This document shows, in pieces, positions 1 to 7,700 of a stretch of DNA of 8,401 nt (the first letter of the stretch is position 1; each line of letters starts with the position of its first letter). The translations under genes and the position numbers were made by a program. The notes below the pieces were generated by a model. The model was not told the DNA's origin. It saw only the letters and a program-made list of their open reading frames with translations, and did no database searches. Origin of the DNA: Deltaproteobacteria bacterium (GTDB taxonomy: Bacteria > Myxococcota_A > Polyangia > JAAYKL01); NCBI GenBank assembly GCA_011389755.1, contig JAABTR010000890.1, positions 1 to 8,401 of the forward strand, read 5' to 3'.

Positions 1-1
1 T

Positions 2-280
2 GACGTGGGGCTTTCCTTGGCCGAACGCATTCGGGCGGTGGTTGCGAAGCTGGATATCCCGGCTCGCGACAGATTCGATGTTTCGGTTCACGTGACAGTA
101 AGTGTCGGTGTCGCGACGGTCCACCCCGAAGTCATCGTCGACTCGGGGAAGGTCGTCGCCATGGCGGACGAAAACCTCTACAAGGCGAAGAAGAGCGGAC
201 GAAACAAGGTGGTGGCGTCCCAGATGAGGCGCATCGAGCCCCTCGGCGGGGATCCCAAAAAGACCAAGCCGAACTTTTAA
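2..280 (+). CDS. Diguanylate cyclase, C-terminal end of GGDEF domain (5' truncated)
   Basis: The reading frame is open from the left edge of the window and stops with TAA at 278-280, so only the last 92 residues are seen. They match the second half of a GGDEF domain: a VTVSVGVA strand followed by the ADENLYKAKKSGRNKV helix-turn segment, which is highly conserved in this family. GGDEF proteins make cyclic di-GMP from two GTP molecules, but the catalytic GGDEF loop and any sensor domain lie outside the window, so activity cannot be judged. A basic, polar tail of about 20 residues follows the domain. The in-frame GTG at position 5 is not a credible start, because it would begin in the middle of the domain. 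No hairpin followed by a T-run was found after the stop. The 265-base gap to the next gene suggests a separate transcription unit. Confidence 0.88.
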   Translation, partial: DVGLSLAERIRAVVAKLDIPARDRFDVSVHVTVSVGVATVHPEVIVDSGKVVAMADENLYKAKKSGRNKVVASQMRRIEPLGGDPKKTKPNF

Positions 281-487
281 GAACCTCCTTTTTTTCACAG
301 GCATGATCCGGTGCTGGTGTGAATATGTATACGCCCGGGTTGTTTCGTGGGGAGGAGAAAAAGGGCGAACGTGCCTGTTCATAGTGATGATGTGACGGTA
401 AAAATCGCAACATTATGGAATGTGATGAGATAGCGTGCATCCCCCGAATCCGGGTGTTATGTTAGCGCCATATTTCAAAGGCCCGGG

Positions 488-517
488 GACCGAGTGATGC
501 TGCGCGCTGGCTCGGTC
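488..517. repeat. Perfect 7-bp inverted repeat upstream of the phosphatase gene
   Basis: GACCGAG at 488-494 is matched by its reverse complement CTCGGTC at 511-517, separated by 16 bases. It ends 28 bases before the preferred ATG at 546. It could be an operator for a dimeric regulator (arm centres about 23 bp apart) or a stem-loop in the 5' untranslated region. No T-run follows, so it is not a typical terminator of the upstream GGDEF gene. A 7-bp match can occur by chance in GC-rich DNA. Confidence 0.3.
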
Positions 518-532
518 GATCTCTATGCGAAA

Positions 533-540
533 GGGTGGGG
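533..540 (+). promoter_or_regulatory. Ribosome binding site deciding the phosphatase start
   Basis: A purine-rich GGGTGGGG lies 5 bases before the ATG at 546. The other in-frame ATG, at 525, has only CTCGGTCGATCTCT in front of it, with no Shine-Dalgarno-like sequence. This favours 546 as the start. The match to the anti-SD sequence is imperfect. Confidence 0.4.
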
Positions 541-545
541 ACTTT

Positions 546-1232
546 ATGTTGGCTTGTTTAAATGAAACGTTGCTCCCCGGTATATCTTTGCGGGACGAGC
601 TTCGGGCCTTTATCGACAGCGATAGGGGGACTCTCGCACATATCGTTGAGCAGATTCGTGCGAGGAGCTCGCGGCGCGCGACGCGGCTCTATGCAGGCAG
701 CGTGGACGGCAAACCGGCCTATCCCATGTCCCGAATTCCAGCTCCGGCTCCCGGTGGGCTGTTCGTCGGGAAGATGCCGGGGCGGGAAGGGCGCTTGACT
801 GAGGAGCTGACGGCGCTCAGGGAGTTTGGGATCTGGGCCGTCATCTGCTTGGTCCCCGTCTATGACATCGAAAAAAAGTATTACAATTCCCTCTACCTGC
901 CCATGGTTCGGGAGCTGTTCAAAGACAATTTTCGTCACTTGGAGATTCTGGACCATCAGGTGCCGGCAGATGATGACGCCTTTGTTGCACAAGTGAATCG
1001 CACGATCAGGTGTCTCAAGGCGGGGCGACGTGTCTTGGTTCATTGCGTCTCCGGCTGCGGACGCTCGGGGCTCTTTGCGTCCTGTGTCTTGACCGCCCTG
1101 GGCGTCGATCCGCTCGAGGCGATGCTTTGTTACGGAGCCTCTCGAGGTTGCGGCCTTGAAACCCCGGAGCAGATCGCATACGTGCTTCGATTTGCGCGAC
1201 ACGACAAGGCGCGATCTTCGGTCATCGCTTGA
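546..1232 (+). CDS. CDKN3-like dual-specificity protein phosphatase
   Basis: This encodes a 228-residue cytoplasmic protein with a cysteine-dependent phosphatase fold. The P-loop HCVSGCGRSG has the HCx5R signature, with nucleophile Cys167 and phosphate-binding Arg173. Asp136, in ILDHQVPADD, sits where the family places its general acid. A GKMPGR segment before the first core strand, and a GLETPEQI segment after the P-loop, resemble the bacterial CDKN3/KAP-like branch of dual-specificity phosphatases. The protein probably removes phosphate from Tyr or Ser/Thr residues; the substrate is unknown. About 60 N-terminal residues precede the core and are not recognisable. There is no signal peptide or membrane segment. 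The start at 546 is chosen over ATG 525 because of the purine-rich sequence just before it. The NamZ fusion gene begins 66 bases downstream on the same strand with no terminator between them, so co-transcription is possible. Confidence 0.82.
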   Translation: MLACLNETLLPGISLRDELRAFIDSDRGTLAHIVEQIRARSSRRATRLYAGSVDGKPAYPMSRIPAPAPGGLFVGKMPGREGRLTEELTALREFGIWAVICLVPVYDIEKKYYNSLYLPMVRELFKDNFRHLEILDHQVPADDDAFVAQVNRTIRCLKAGRRVLVHCVSGCGRSGLFASCVLTALGVDPLEAMLCYGASRGCGLETPEQIAYVLRFARHDKARSSVIA

Positions 1233-1298
1233 TGAGAACCGCCCCGAGGCGTGCACCACCGCCGATTTCATGTCAGCTTCAAAAGAGCTGTGGTGTGC

Positions 1299-3758
1299 AT
1301 GTTGAAAAAAATTGTGTTCTTGGTGTTTGGGGGTGCCCTGGCGGCGTCGGGTTGCGGGGCCCGTCCCTCGGACGAGGCGGCCGCTCCCTCGGGGAGGAGC
1401 GAATCTCTTGCTTTGAAGAGCGGTTTCGGGCGGGCTCCTGAGGAGCCTCGGACCAAGCCCACAGAGCAGACCCGCGGGGCGCCCTCTGCGCCTTCGCCTT
1501 CGCCGCCGGCGATCTTTGTGTCTTCGAAAGAAATAGAAGACCGCGTGGCTCAGGCCATCGCGCAAGGGCGGATACCCGGCTGCGTGGTGGCGGTGGGAAC
1601 AGGAGATGGGCTCGCGTTTTTAGAAGCTTTTGGCAACAGGGCCCTTGAGCCCGCCCCCGAACCGATGACCACAGACACGCGCTTCGATTTGGCCTCTTTG
1701 ACCAAACCGATAGCCACCGCGTCAGCTGCGTTTTTGCTTCGCGAAAGAGGGACGCTCGAGCTCGACGAGGCTGTGGCGGCGACGCTGCCCGCTTTCGATG
1801 TCCCCGGAAAGCGCGGCATAACCGTTCGCCATCTCCTGATGCACGTATCGGGGCTGCCGGCGGTGTCCCCCCTGCGCCATTACACCTCGGGAATGGATGA
1901 GGCGATATCCCACTTCGGGGGGCTTCCACTCGAGAGCCGCCCGAAAGAGAGGTTCCGATACAGCGACGTCGGGTTCATCGCCCTGGGAGCGTTGCTGGAC
2001 AAGAAGACGACGGGAGGCTTTGAGCAGCTATTGCGGGAGGCCCTGTGGGAGCCGCTGCGCATGACAAGCACCGGCTTCGGGGCTTTTGAAGCGCAAAAAC
2101 AGCGAACCGCGCCCACTACGCTGCGGGACGACGAGATGATCCGCGGCGTCGTACAGGATCCGAGGGCGTACAGGCTCGGTGGTGTCGCCGGCAATGCCGG
2201 GCTGTTTTCCACAGCCGAGGATCTCGCGTTGTTCGCGCGGATGCTGCTGCGTGGCGGTCGCCTGGAAGGGCGGCGCGTTTTGTTCGAAGAGTCGGTGCAG
2301 CTGATGGAGGCGCCGGCTGTGGCCGGAGCTGCGTGGCGGACTCTGGGGTGGGATGTGCAAAGCGGCTACTCCCGCAGCCGCCCGCCGAGTATGGGGCCCA
2401 GGGCATTCGGTCACACCGGCTACACCGGCACTGCCGTATGGATTGACCCCGATTTGGATCTGTTTGTGATTTTTTTGAGCAATCGCGTCCACCCCGAGGG
2501 CACCGCCCCGGTTCACGACGTGGTGGCTGATATTGGTGATGTGGCGGTTCAGGCAGCCGCTCCTCGCCGGAAGGAGCGTCAGTGCTTCGAAGCCGGACGG
2601 GCGAGACCGGGGATCGACGGCTTGCTCGAAGATGGGTTCGCCGCGCTCGCGGACCTGCGGGTGGGGCTCGTCACCAATAACGCCGCTCGCACGCGCGATG
2701 GTCGCCGCACCCTCGATGTGCTGGCCGAGTCGCCGCGCGTAAAGCTCGTCAAGGTCTTTTCCCCCGAGCATGGGCTGGACGCGAGGCTGGAGGGCCACGT
2801 CCGCGATGGTGAGGACGCGGGCACGGGGCTGGAGGTCATCAGCCTGTTCGGGAAAAAGCGTGTCCCTTCGAAAGCCGATGTCGCGGACATCGACGTGATC
2901 GTGTTCGACCTTCAAGACGCAGGGGTCCGTTACTTTACCTACACCTCGACCCTCTACCACATTTTGGAGCGCCTATCGGGGACGGGGAAAAAGGTCGTGG
3001 TCCTCGATCGGCCCAACCCCATGGGCGGGATGCGTCTCGCCGGGCCGCCGAAGGATCCCCGCGTGGAGACCTTTGTCAATTACTACGATTTACCCGTTAT
3101 GCACGGGATGACCGCCGGTGAGCTCGCGCGGATGTTCGTGGCCGAGCAGGGGTTTGTGCTGGATCTCGTGGTCGTGCCCGTAGAGCGCTGGCGGGTCGAC
3201 TTGGGTTTCGATGAAACCGGGCTCGACTGGCACCCCCCCTCTCCGAACCTGCGCAGCTTTGCCGCCACCATGCTCTATCCGTGCGTGGGGCTCTTGGAGA
3301 GCACGAATATTTCGGTCGGCCGGGGAACAAAAACCCCTTTTGAAGTGCTGGGCGCCCCGTGGTTGAAAGCGGACGAGCTGGCCCGAGCCCTCGAGGGCGA
3401 GCCTACAAAAGGGCTGGAATACGACGTGGTCGAGTTTGAGCCCAAGCAAAGCAGGTATGCCGGAAAAACCTGCCGCGGGTTGCGCTTTCGAGTCACGAAC
3501 CTGCGCGAGTTCGAGCCGGTCAAGACGGCGATGCTCCTGTCTCGTCACCTCATGGAGCTGCATCGAGGCGACTGGCAGTACCGCAAGCTGATACGTCTCG
3601 TCGCCCACGGTGAGACCTTGCGCAACCTCGAAGCGGGCCGGAGCCTAGATGTCATAGAAAGAGCCTGGCAAAGTCGGCTCGACGCATTTCAAGAGAGACG
3701 CTCGCGCCACCTTTTGTATCCTCGCCTCGACTGCTCGGGCTCAGACGCCGGATTGTAA
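1299..3758 (+). CDS. Lipoprotein fusion: beta-lactamase-fold serine hydrolase + NamZ (DUF1343) exo-N-acetylmuramidase
   Basis: This is an 819-residue exported two-domain protein. Residues 1-19 form a lipoprotein signal (MLKKIVFLVF core, ALAASGC lipobox, Cys19), which is why ATG 1299 is preferred to the in-frame GTG at 1251. A Pro/Ser-rich linker follows. Residues about 80-425 are a class C beta-lactamase/AmiE-type serine hydrolase: nucleophile motif S133-L-T-K136, Y221-S-D223 (YxN position) and H372-T-G374 (KTG position). Residues about 437-815 match NamZ: GLVTNN, FSPEHGL with probable catalytic Glu490, FDLQDAGVRYFTY (537 on), DRPNP (570 on), HGMT (602-605), PPSPN (646-650), ESTN and GRGT (667-677), ending in the typical LLYP tail. 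NamZ enzymes remove MurNAc from the non-reducing end of peptidoglycan fragments. In Bacillus subtilis the hydrolase (AmiE) and NamZ are separate, neighbouring genes. The amidase role of the first domain is inferred; an esterase or peptidase is possible. The 3' end overlaps the convergent kinase gene by 18 bp. Confidence 0.87.
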   Translation: MLKKIVFLVFGGALAASGCGARPSDEAAAPSGRSESLALKSGFGRAPEEPRTKPTEQTRGAPSAPSPSPPAIFVSSKEIEDRVAQAIAQGRIPGCVVAVGTGDGLAFLEAFGNRALEPAPEPMTTDTRFDLASLTKPIATASAAFLLRERGTLELDEAVAATLPAFDVPGKRGITVRHLLMHVSGLPAVSPLRHYTSGMDEAISHFGGLPLESRPKERFRYSDVGFIALGALLDKKTTGGFEQLLREALWEPLRMTSTGFGAFEAQKQRTAPTTLRDDEMIRGVVQDPRAYRLGGVAGNAGLFSTAEDLALFARMLLRGGRLEGRRVLFEESVQLMEAPAVAGAAWRTLGWDVQSGYSRSRPPSMGPRAFGHTGYTGTAVWIDPDLDLFVIFLSNRVHPEGTAPVHDVVADIGDVAVQAAAPRRKERQCFEAGRARPGIDGLLEDGFAALADLRVGLVTNNAARTRDGRRTLDVLAESPRVKLVKVFSPEHGLDARLEGHVRDGEDAGTGLEVISLFGKKRVPSKADVADIDVIVFDLQDAGVRYFTYTSTLYHILERLSGTGKKVVVLDRPNPMGGMRLAGPPKDPRVETFVNYYDLPVMHGMTAGELARMFVAEQGFVLDLVVVPVERWRVDLGFDETGLDWHPPSPNLRSFAATMLYPCVGLLESTNISVGRGTKTPFEVLGAPWLKADELARALEGEPTKGLEYDVVEFEPKQSRYAGKTCRGLRFRVTNLREFEPVKTAMLLSRHLMELHRGDWQYRKLIRLVAHGETLRNLEAGRSLDVIERAWQSRLDAFQERRSRHLLYPRLDCSGSDAGL

Positions 3759-4685
3759 GAACGACTCGATGCCGCTTTTAACCTCGCCGACGGTTTGGAA
3801 CCTGCTCGAGGGGTTCTTCTCCATGCACTTGAGCGCGATCTCGCTCAGGCGAGGCGGTACAGTTCGCTGCGCCCTTTTCTCAGGGGGCTCGATGTCGCAT
3901 GTGATGGCCAGGTCCTGCAGGTGGTTCAAAGTTCCCGAGAGGCTGTGATGCGGGGGGGTCGCGGTGAGCAAAAAGTAGAGCGTCGCGCCGAGTCCGAAGA
4001 TGTCCGATCGTTCGTCTGTGGCCATGTGATGCCCCAAGGCTTGCTCCGGTGAGGCATAGGCGAGCGTCCCGATGGGCATGCCGTTTTGGGTCATGATCTT
4101 CCCTGGAGACTCGCTGACGAAGACGCGGCTTTTTCCGGGCTGGGACTGCTTGAGATGGTGGGGGATTTTGGCGAGCCCCCAGTCCATGAGGTAGGCCTCG
4201 CCGAACTGGCCGACCATGATGTTATCCGGCTTGATGTCTCTGTGGATGACGCCGCGATCGTGGGCCAGGCTCACGGCCTCGCAGACCTTCATGAAAACCT
4301 GGAGGCCTTCGAACAACAGTTCCTTGGGGTCGGCGTGTTCATCCCGGATGATGTGGGTGAGCGTCTTGCCTCTGACGAGCGGCATTGTGAAGAAAAGAGC
4401 ATTTGGGCAAAGGAGCGCTCCTTCCACGTCGATGCCGAGCTCGTACACCGGAACGATGCTCGGATGCTCGAGCTGCGCCGCGATCTGCGCTTCGTCGAGG
4501 AGGCGCTTGCGCACGCCGGGATCGTCGGCGTAGCGGGGGCGGAGTGTCTTGAGCGCCACCGTGCGTTTGAGGTTGCGATCGAGCGCCTGGCGCACAACGC
4601 TGACACCTCCGGCGCCGATCTCGTCGCCGAGGGTGAATCGCTCTTGCAGCTTTTCGAAAGGGGCTTTGCCCGTAGGTGAGGACAT
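3741..4685 (-). CDS. Hanks-type serine/threonine protein kinase, soluble, kinase domain only
   Basis: This encodes a 314-residue kinase with all the main catalytic elements: glycine-rich loop GAGGVSVV (24-31), ATP-anchoring Lys46 in VALK, a DEAQ helix-C glutamate, catalytic loop H148-R-D150 with IKPDN, metal-binding D168-W-G170 (DWG instead of the usual DFG) and SPEQ with Glu214 (APE position). The stretch from DWG to SPE is about 45 residues, long for this family, and rich in Ser, Gln and Lys. The protein ends right after the last kinase helix, with no transmembrane segment, PASTA, TPR or other sensor domain, so it is probably cytosolic. The start is uncertain: ATG 4685 is used, while an in-frame TTG at 4691 would add two residues. 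Neither has a clear Shine-Dalgarno sequence. It lies 42 bases downstream of the large lipoprotein gene in the same direction and is probably co-transcribed. Its last 18 bases overlap the end of the NamZ fusion gene. Confidence 0.93.
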   Translation of the reverse strand: MSSPTGKAPFEKLQERFTLGDEIGAGGVSVVRQALDRNLKRTVALKTLRPRYADDPGVRKRLLDEAQIAAQLEHPSIVPVYELGIDVEGALLCPNALFFTMPLVRGKTLTHIIRDEHADPKELLFEGLQVFMKVCEAVSLAHDRGVIHRDIKPDNIMVGQFGEAYLMDWGLAKIPHHLKQSQPGKSRVFVSESPGKIMTQNGMPIGTLAYASPEQALGHHMATDERSDIFGLGATLYFLLTATPPHHSLSGTLNHLQDLAITCDIEPPEKRAQRTVPPRLSEIALKCMEKNPSSRFQTVGEVKSGIESFLQSGV

Positions 4686-4718
4686 GCTCAAAAGCTAGCG
4701 CGGTTCTTTGCTTTGAGC
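4686..4718 (-). promoter_or_regulatory. Stem-loop directly against the kinase start codon
   Basis: In the mRNA sense (minus strand) GCTCAAAGC (4718-4710) can pair with GCTTTTGAGC (4695-4686), giving nine base pairs with one bulged U and a 14-base loop. The 3' arm ends at the base before ATG 4685 and contains the alternative TTG start at 4691. It fills most of the 42-base gap between the lipoprotein and kinase genes. No T-run follows, so it is not a standard terminator. It may limit ribosome access to the kinase start, or mark an mRNA processing site; both are inference. Confidence 0.4.
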
Positions 4719-4727
4719 AATGATCGC

Positions 4728-7700
4728 CTACAGTTCGCAGCGCAGGACGCGCTTGGCGCTGCCGTGTGCCTCGACATCGCTAGGCAGTCTCACCAAGAAG
4801 CCGCTGTCGCATGCGCCGTTGCGGTCGGAATCGGTGGCCACGCGCCACGGCTCGGTGGTAGCGTCGCGCAGACCCACGACGCGATAGCGGGGGACTTCGG
4901 ACCCGTCGACGACCTCGAGGCTTTGGATCCGGCACGCACGGCGAACATCGGCGGCATAGGTCGATTCGAGCTCAAAGACGTTTCTCGCCATATCTGCGCT
5001 CAGATCGGAGACCACGTGGAGCGGTAAGTACAGCCCGTCCGGGCCGAGGTGCTCGGCAAAGAGGATCGACGGCGGATCCGAGCTGAGCACCGAGGAGGGG
5101 ATGCAGCTCTGCAGAGGATCGAGGTCGCGCAGCTCCGAATCGAGCTTGGCGACAAGCTCGGCGGCGGCAGTTTCGGCCGAATCCTCGGAGCCGGAGTCGT
5201 CCACGAAGCCGTCTATCACTCGGACTCTCATCTGCTCGAGGACTTCTGTCGTCTTTTGAAGTCGGCGCAGGCCAGGGGGATAAGCGGCGCCCGGCAACGC
5301 GGCGGGCGCCAGCCCAACAGGATCTCCCTTTGTCGCCCCGGCGGCGGCGAAGTCGATGCGGGGTGGCAGCGGCGCAGTCGCCTCTCGCGTCTGGGGATTC
5401 GCTGGGAGCTGCACCAAGACGACCACGAAGTCTTGCGGGTCGAAAGAGATGTCGCGCACCATGCTGTGCAGCTGCTCTTTGTGGCAATCGGAGCGGGGAG
5501 GCAGACCGAAGTAGTCATCGTAGACGCTGTCGACGCAGGTGCTGCCCGGATCGCTCTCCGGATAGCGAAGGCCGTTATCGATCACGCCCTGGCTGCAGTC
5601 GTCGCCGCGGGCGAGCCACACAAGCACGTGCACTCCGGCGTAGGTGCGGTCGGTTTCGTCTCGCCTGAGCCCATCGAAGCCCACCCTGATGAACTGGCGC
5701 CAGGTACACTGGGCATCCGAGCCCACCACGAAGCCGTCGTTTGTGTTTTCGAAGCCGCCCTCGACCCCTTCGGAGGGCGGGGGCAGCATCGCAGCCTTGG
5801 GGGGCGGCGGATTCTCTTCGGGGGCGCGCGCCGGCGCGTAAACGGCCGATGGGTCGAAAGTAAAAGCTCTTTGATAGCTGCGCTGGGTGATCCCGCCTCC
5901 AGGGGGGGTGGTCCATCTGCCGTCTACGTAGATGCCATCGAGATCGCCGAAGACCTCTCCTCGAGGCGGCATCTCGAAGTCGACTTTTACCGACAGACAT
6001 CCTCTCGAGCCCGGAACCCGGCGCTCGACCAAGCCATCGCCGACTCCGCGGCTGGCCGAAGCCCAAAGGTCTAAAACCGCCGAAGCGTCGGCTTTTCGGA
6101 GCAGCGCGCGGTACTCGTCCTTAAACGCATTCGCGGCGAGGGAGCCCGTCCCCGTTGAATCTTGTTCGAGCGGATCGTGGACTGTCAGCGAGGTGATGGT
6201 CGGCCTCCTGCGGACGAACTCGCGATCCCTTATGCGCGCGAGCGGCTCGGCGGCGTCTTCGTCCGCGACAACGGGCCCCGCGCCGTGCACGAAGACCTCG
6301 GCCGCCGTCGCCCCGCCGCCGATGATCCAGCTGGTTCGGTTGGGAAGCGCCGTCACGGTGTGGCCGGCGCGCGCGGCGCGCAGCAGGGGTCGGGCGGTCC
6401 CGTAAGCCTCGTCTCGCAGCTCGTGCCACGTCGGGATCCCCCCGAGCCCGGGGACGTAAAACAGCGAGGTCTTGCGGGAGCGGCTTCCGTCTGGGCCGGC
6501 ACCGCCGGCGAACAGGAGCATGGTGGCTTCTAGCGAGGACACATCGATCGGGACGGGCTGTGAAGGAAGGTCATCGGTCGAGAGCGGGTCACCGTCGATA
6601 ACGGCTCCGATCGAGCGTCCTGACAGCTGCACCAAGGACCACCGCGTCTCGCCGGCTTCGCTCGAGCGCAGGTAAACGAGCTGGGTGCCCGATTCGGTGG
6701 ACACGAGGCGAGGGTTTGCGGGACTCGGCTCCCAGAGCTCGAACGCCTGGATGAACGGGGAGTCGTCCGCCCCGGAGGCGTCGAAGACGGTGAGAGCTCC
6801 GTCTTGACTGATCGTGGCGTGTCGTCCGTTGCCCAAGTGAGTGAGCGTGGAGCGGGCGAGGTCCGGATGAGGCCCCTCGGAAGAGGCGACGGACAGGCTG
6901 TCTTTTTCGATCGCGACGACACAAGAGGGGTCACCGGGGAAAATGAGCCGCCCGGTGTGAGGCCAAGCCGAAGTCCCGGGCCAGCGCCCGGCCGGGTCAA
7001 CCTCGGCGAGCGCTGCGCCTGGGTTCGTCACCGCGCAACCGAGCGCGTGGGTCACCAATCGATCGTCGCGAGCAAAGAAGAGATCGATCCGATCTTCGCA
7101 GTCTTCGCCGCCCGTTATGGCGACCACGTCACCGTGGATCGGGTGGTGCACAACGGTGGCACGTGGTCGGTCTCGGCGGCAGCTCAGGGGTGTGCGGAGC
7201 TCTTCGACAGTCAACGAGACCGGGTCGATGAGCAGGATGCGGGTGGCTGCCGCGTCATCTTGGGGCCTGTGCCCGCCCGCGACCAAGATGCGGCTGTCTT
7301 CTTCGCCCGTCTGAATGTACGCCGTAGCGTGGCCGGTGAGGTTTTCGAGCTTGTTTGCCACTGTATTCGGGGTCAGCGCCACCCGATTGAAGGAGCTGCT
7401 TCTGCCCAAAAAAACAGGCACCTGGGCGCCCGCTCCGGTCTCGATTCGAAAAGGCAGGGAGCGACCGAAGATCCGTTCGCTGCCTTTTGTGCGCCCGCTC
7501 AAAGACACCGTCCACAGGCCGGGGGGAACGTCCGTGAGGTGGAGTCGCTCGCCGATGCTCAGGGTGTACGTTCGTGCAGCGTCCACCCCATCTTGGGGGG
7601 TGAGCGTCACGACGATGGTGCCGACGCCGACGGCGCTGAGCAGGTCGGGTTCATCCGCGGGGAAAATAGGTGAGACCACCACTGTGGCGTCGGGGGCGCA

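Noticed and set aside
281..330. T-run and imperfect TCACA/TGTGA repeat after the GGDEF gene as a terminator
   Set aside because: The T-run comes before the repeat rather than after it, and the repeat arms are unequal, so it does not form a normal rho-independent terminator on the plus strand.
1274..1290. Small hairpin CAGCT/AGCTG just before the NamZ fusion start, with a purine-rich loop
   Set aside because: A 5-bp stem is too short to separate from chance; kept only as a note on the translation start region.
1251..1298. GTG 1251 as start of the NamZ fusion gene
   Set aside because: It would put 16 polar and basic residues before a normal lipoprotein signal that begins at ATG 1299.
558..1565. 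Long minus-strand open frame (335 codons) opposite the phosphatase gene and the start of the NamZ fusion gene
   Set aside because: Its product is rich in Arg, Pro and Gly with runs of arginine and has no domain; the plus strand carries clear phosphatase and lipoprotein motifs. It is a GC-rich antisense shadow.
2028..2960. Minus-strand open frame (310 codons) opposite the hydrolase-NamZ junction
   Set aside because: No recognisable domain, low-complexity composition, and the plus strand has conserved catalytic motifs throughout.
5775..5810. G-rich runs resembling a G-quadruplex on the plus strand
   Set aside because: The runs are unevenly spaced and are explained by proline codons of the linker in the minus-strand lipoprotein gene.
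5049..6074. Plus-strand open frame (341 codons) opposite the kelch-like lipoprotein
   Set aside because: It lies wholly inside the 1019-residue gene, has Arg/Gly-rich composition and no domain, while the minus strand has a signal peptide, a ribosome binding site and a consistent exported-protein composition.
6804..7673. Plus-strand open frame (289 codons) opposite the N-terminal half of the kelch-like lipoprotein
   Set aside because: Same reasoning: antisense to a well-supported gene, with no domain or ribosome binding site.
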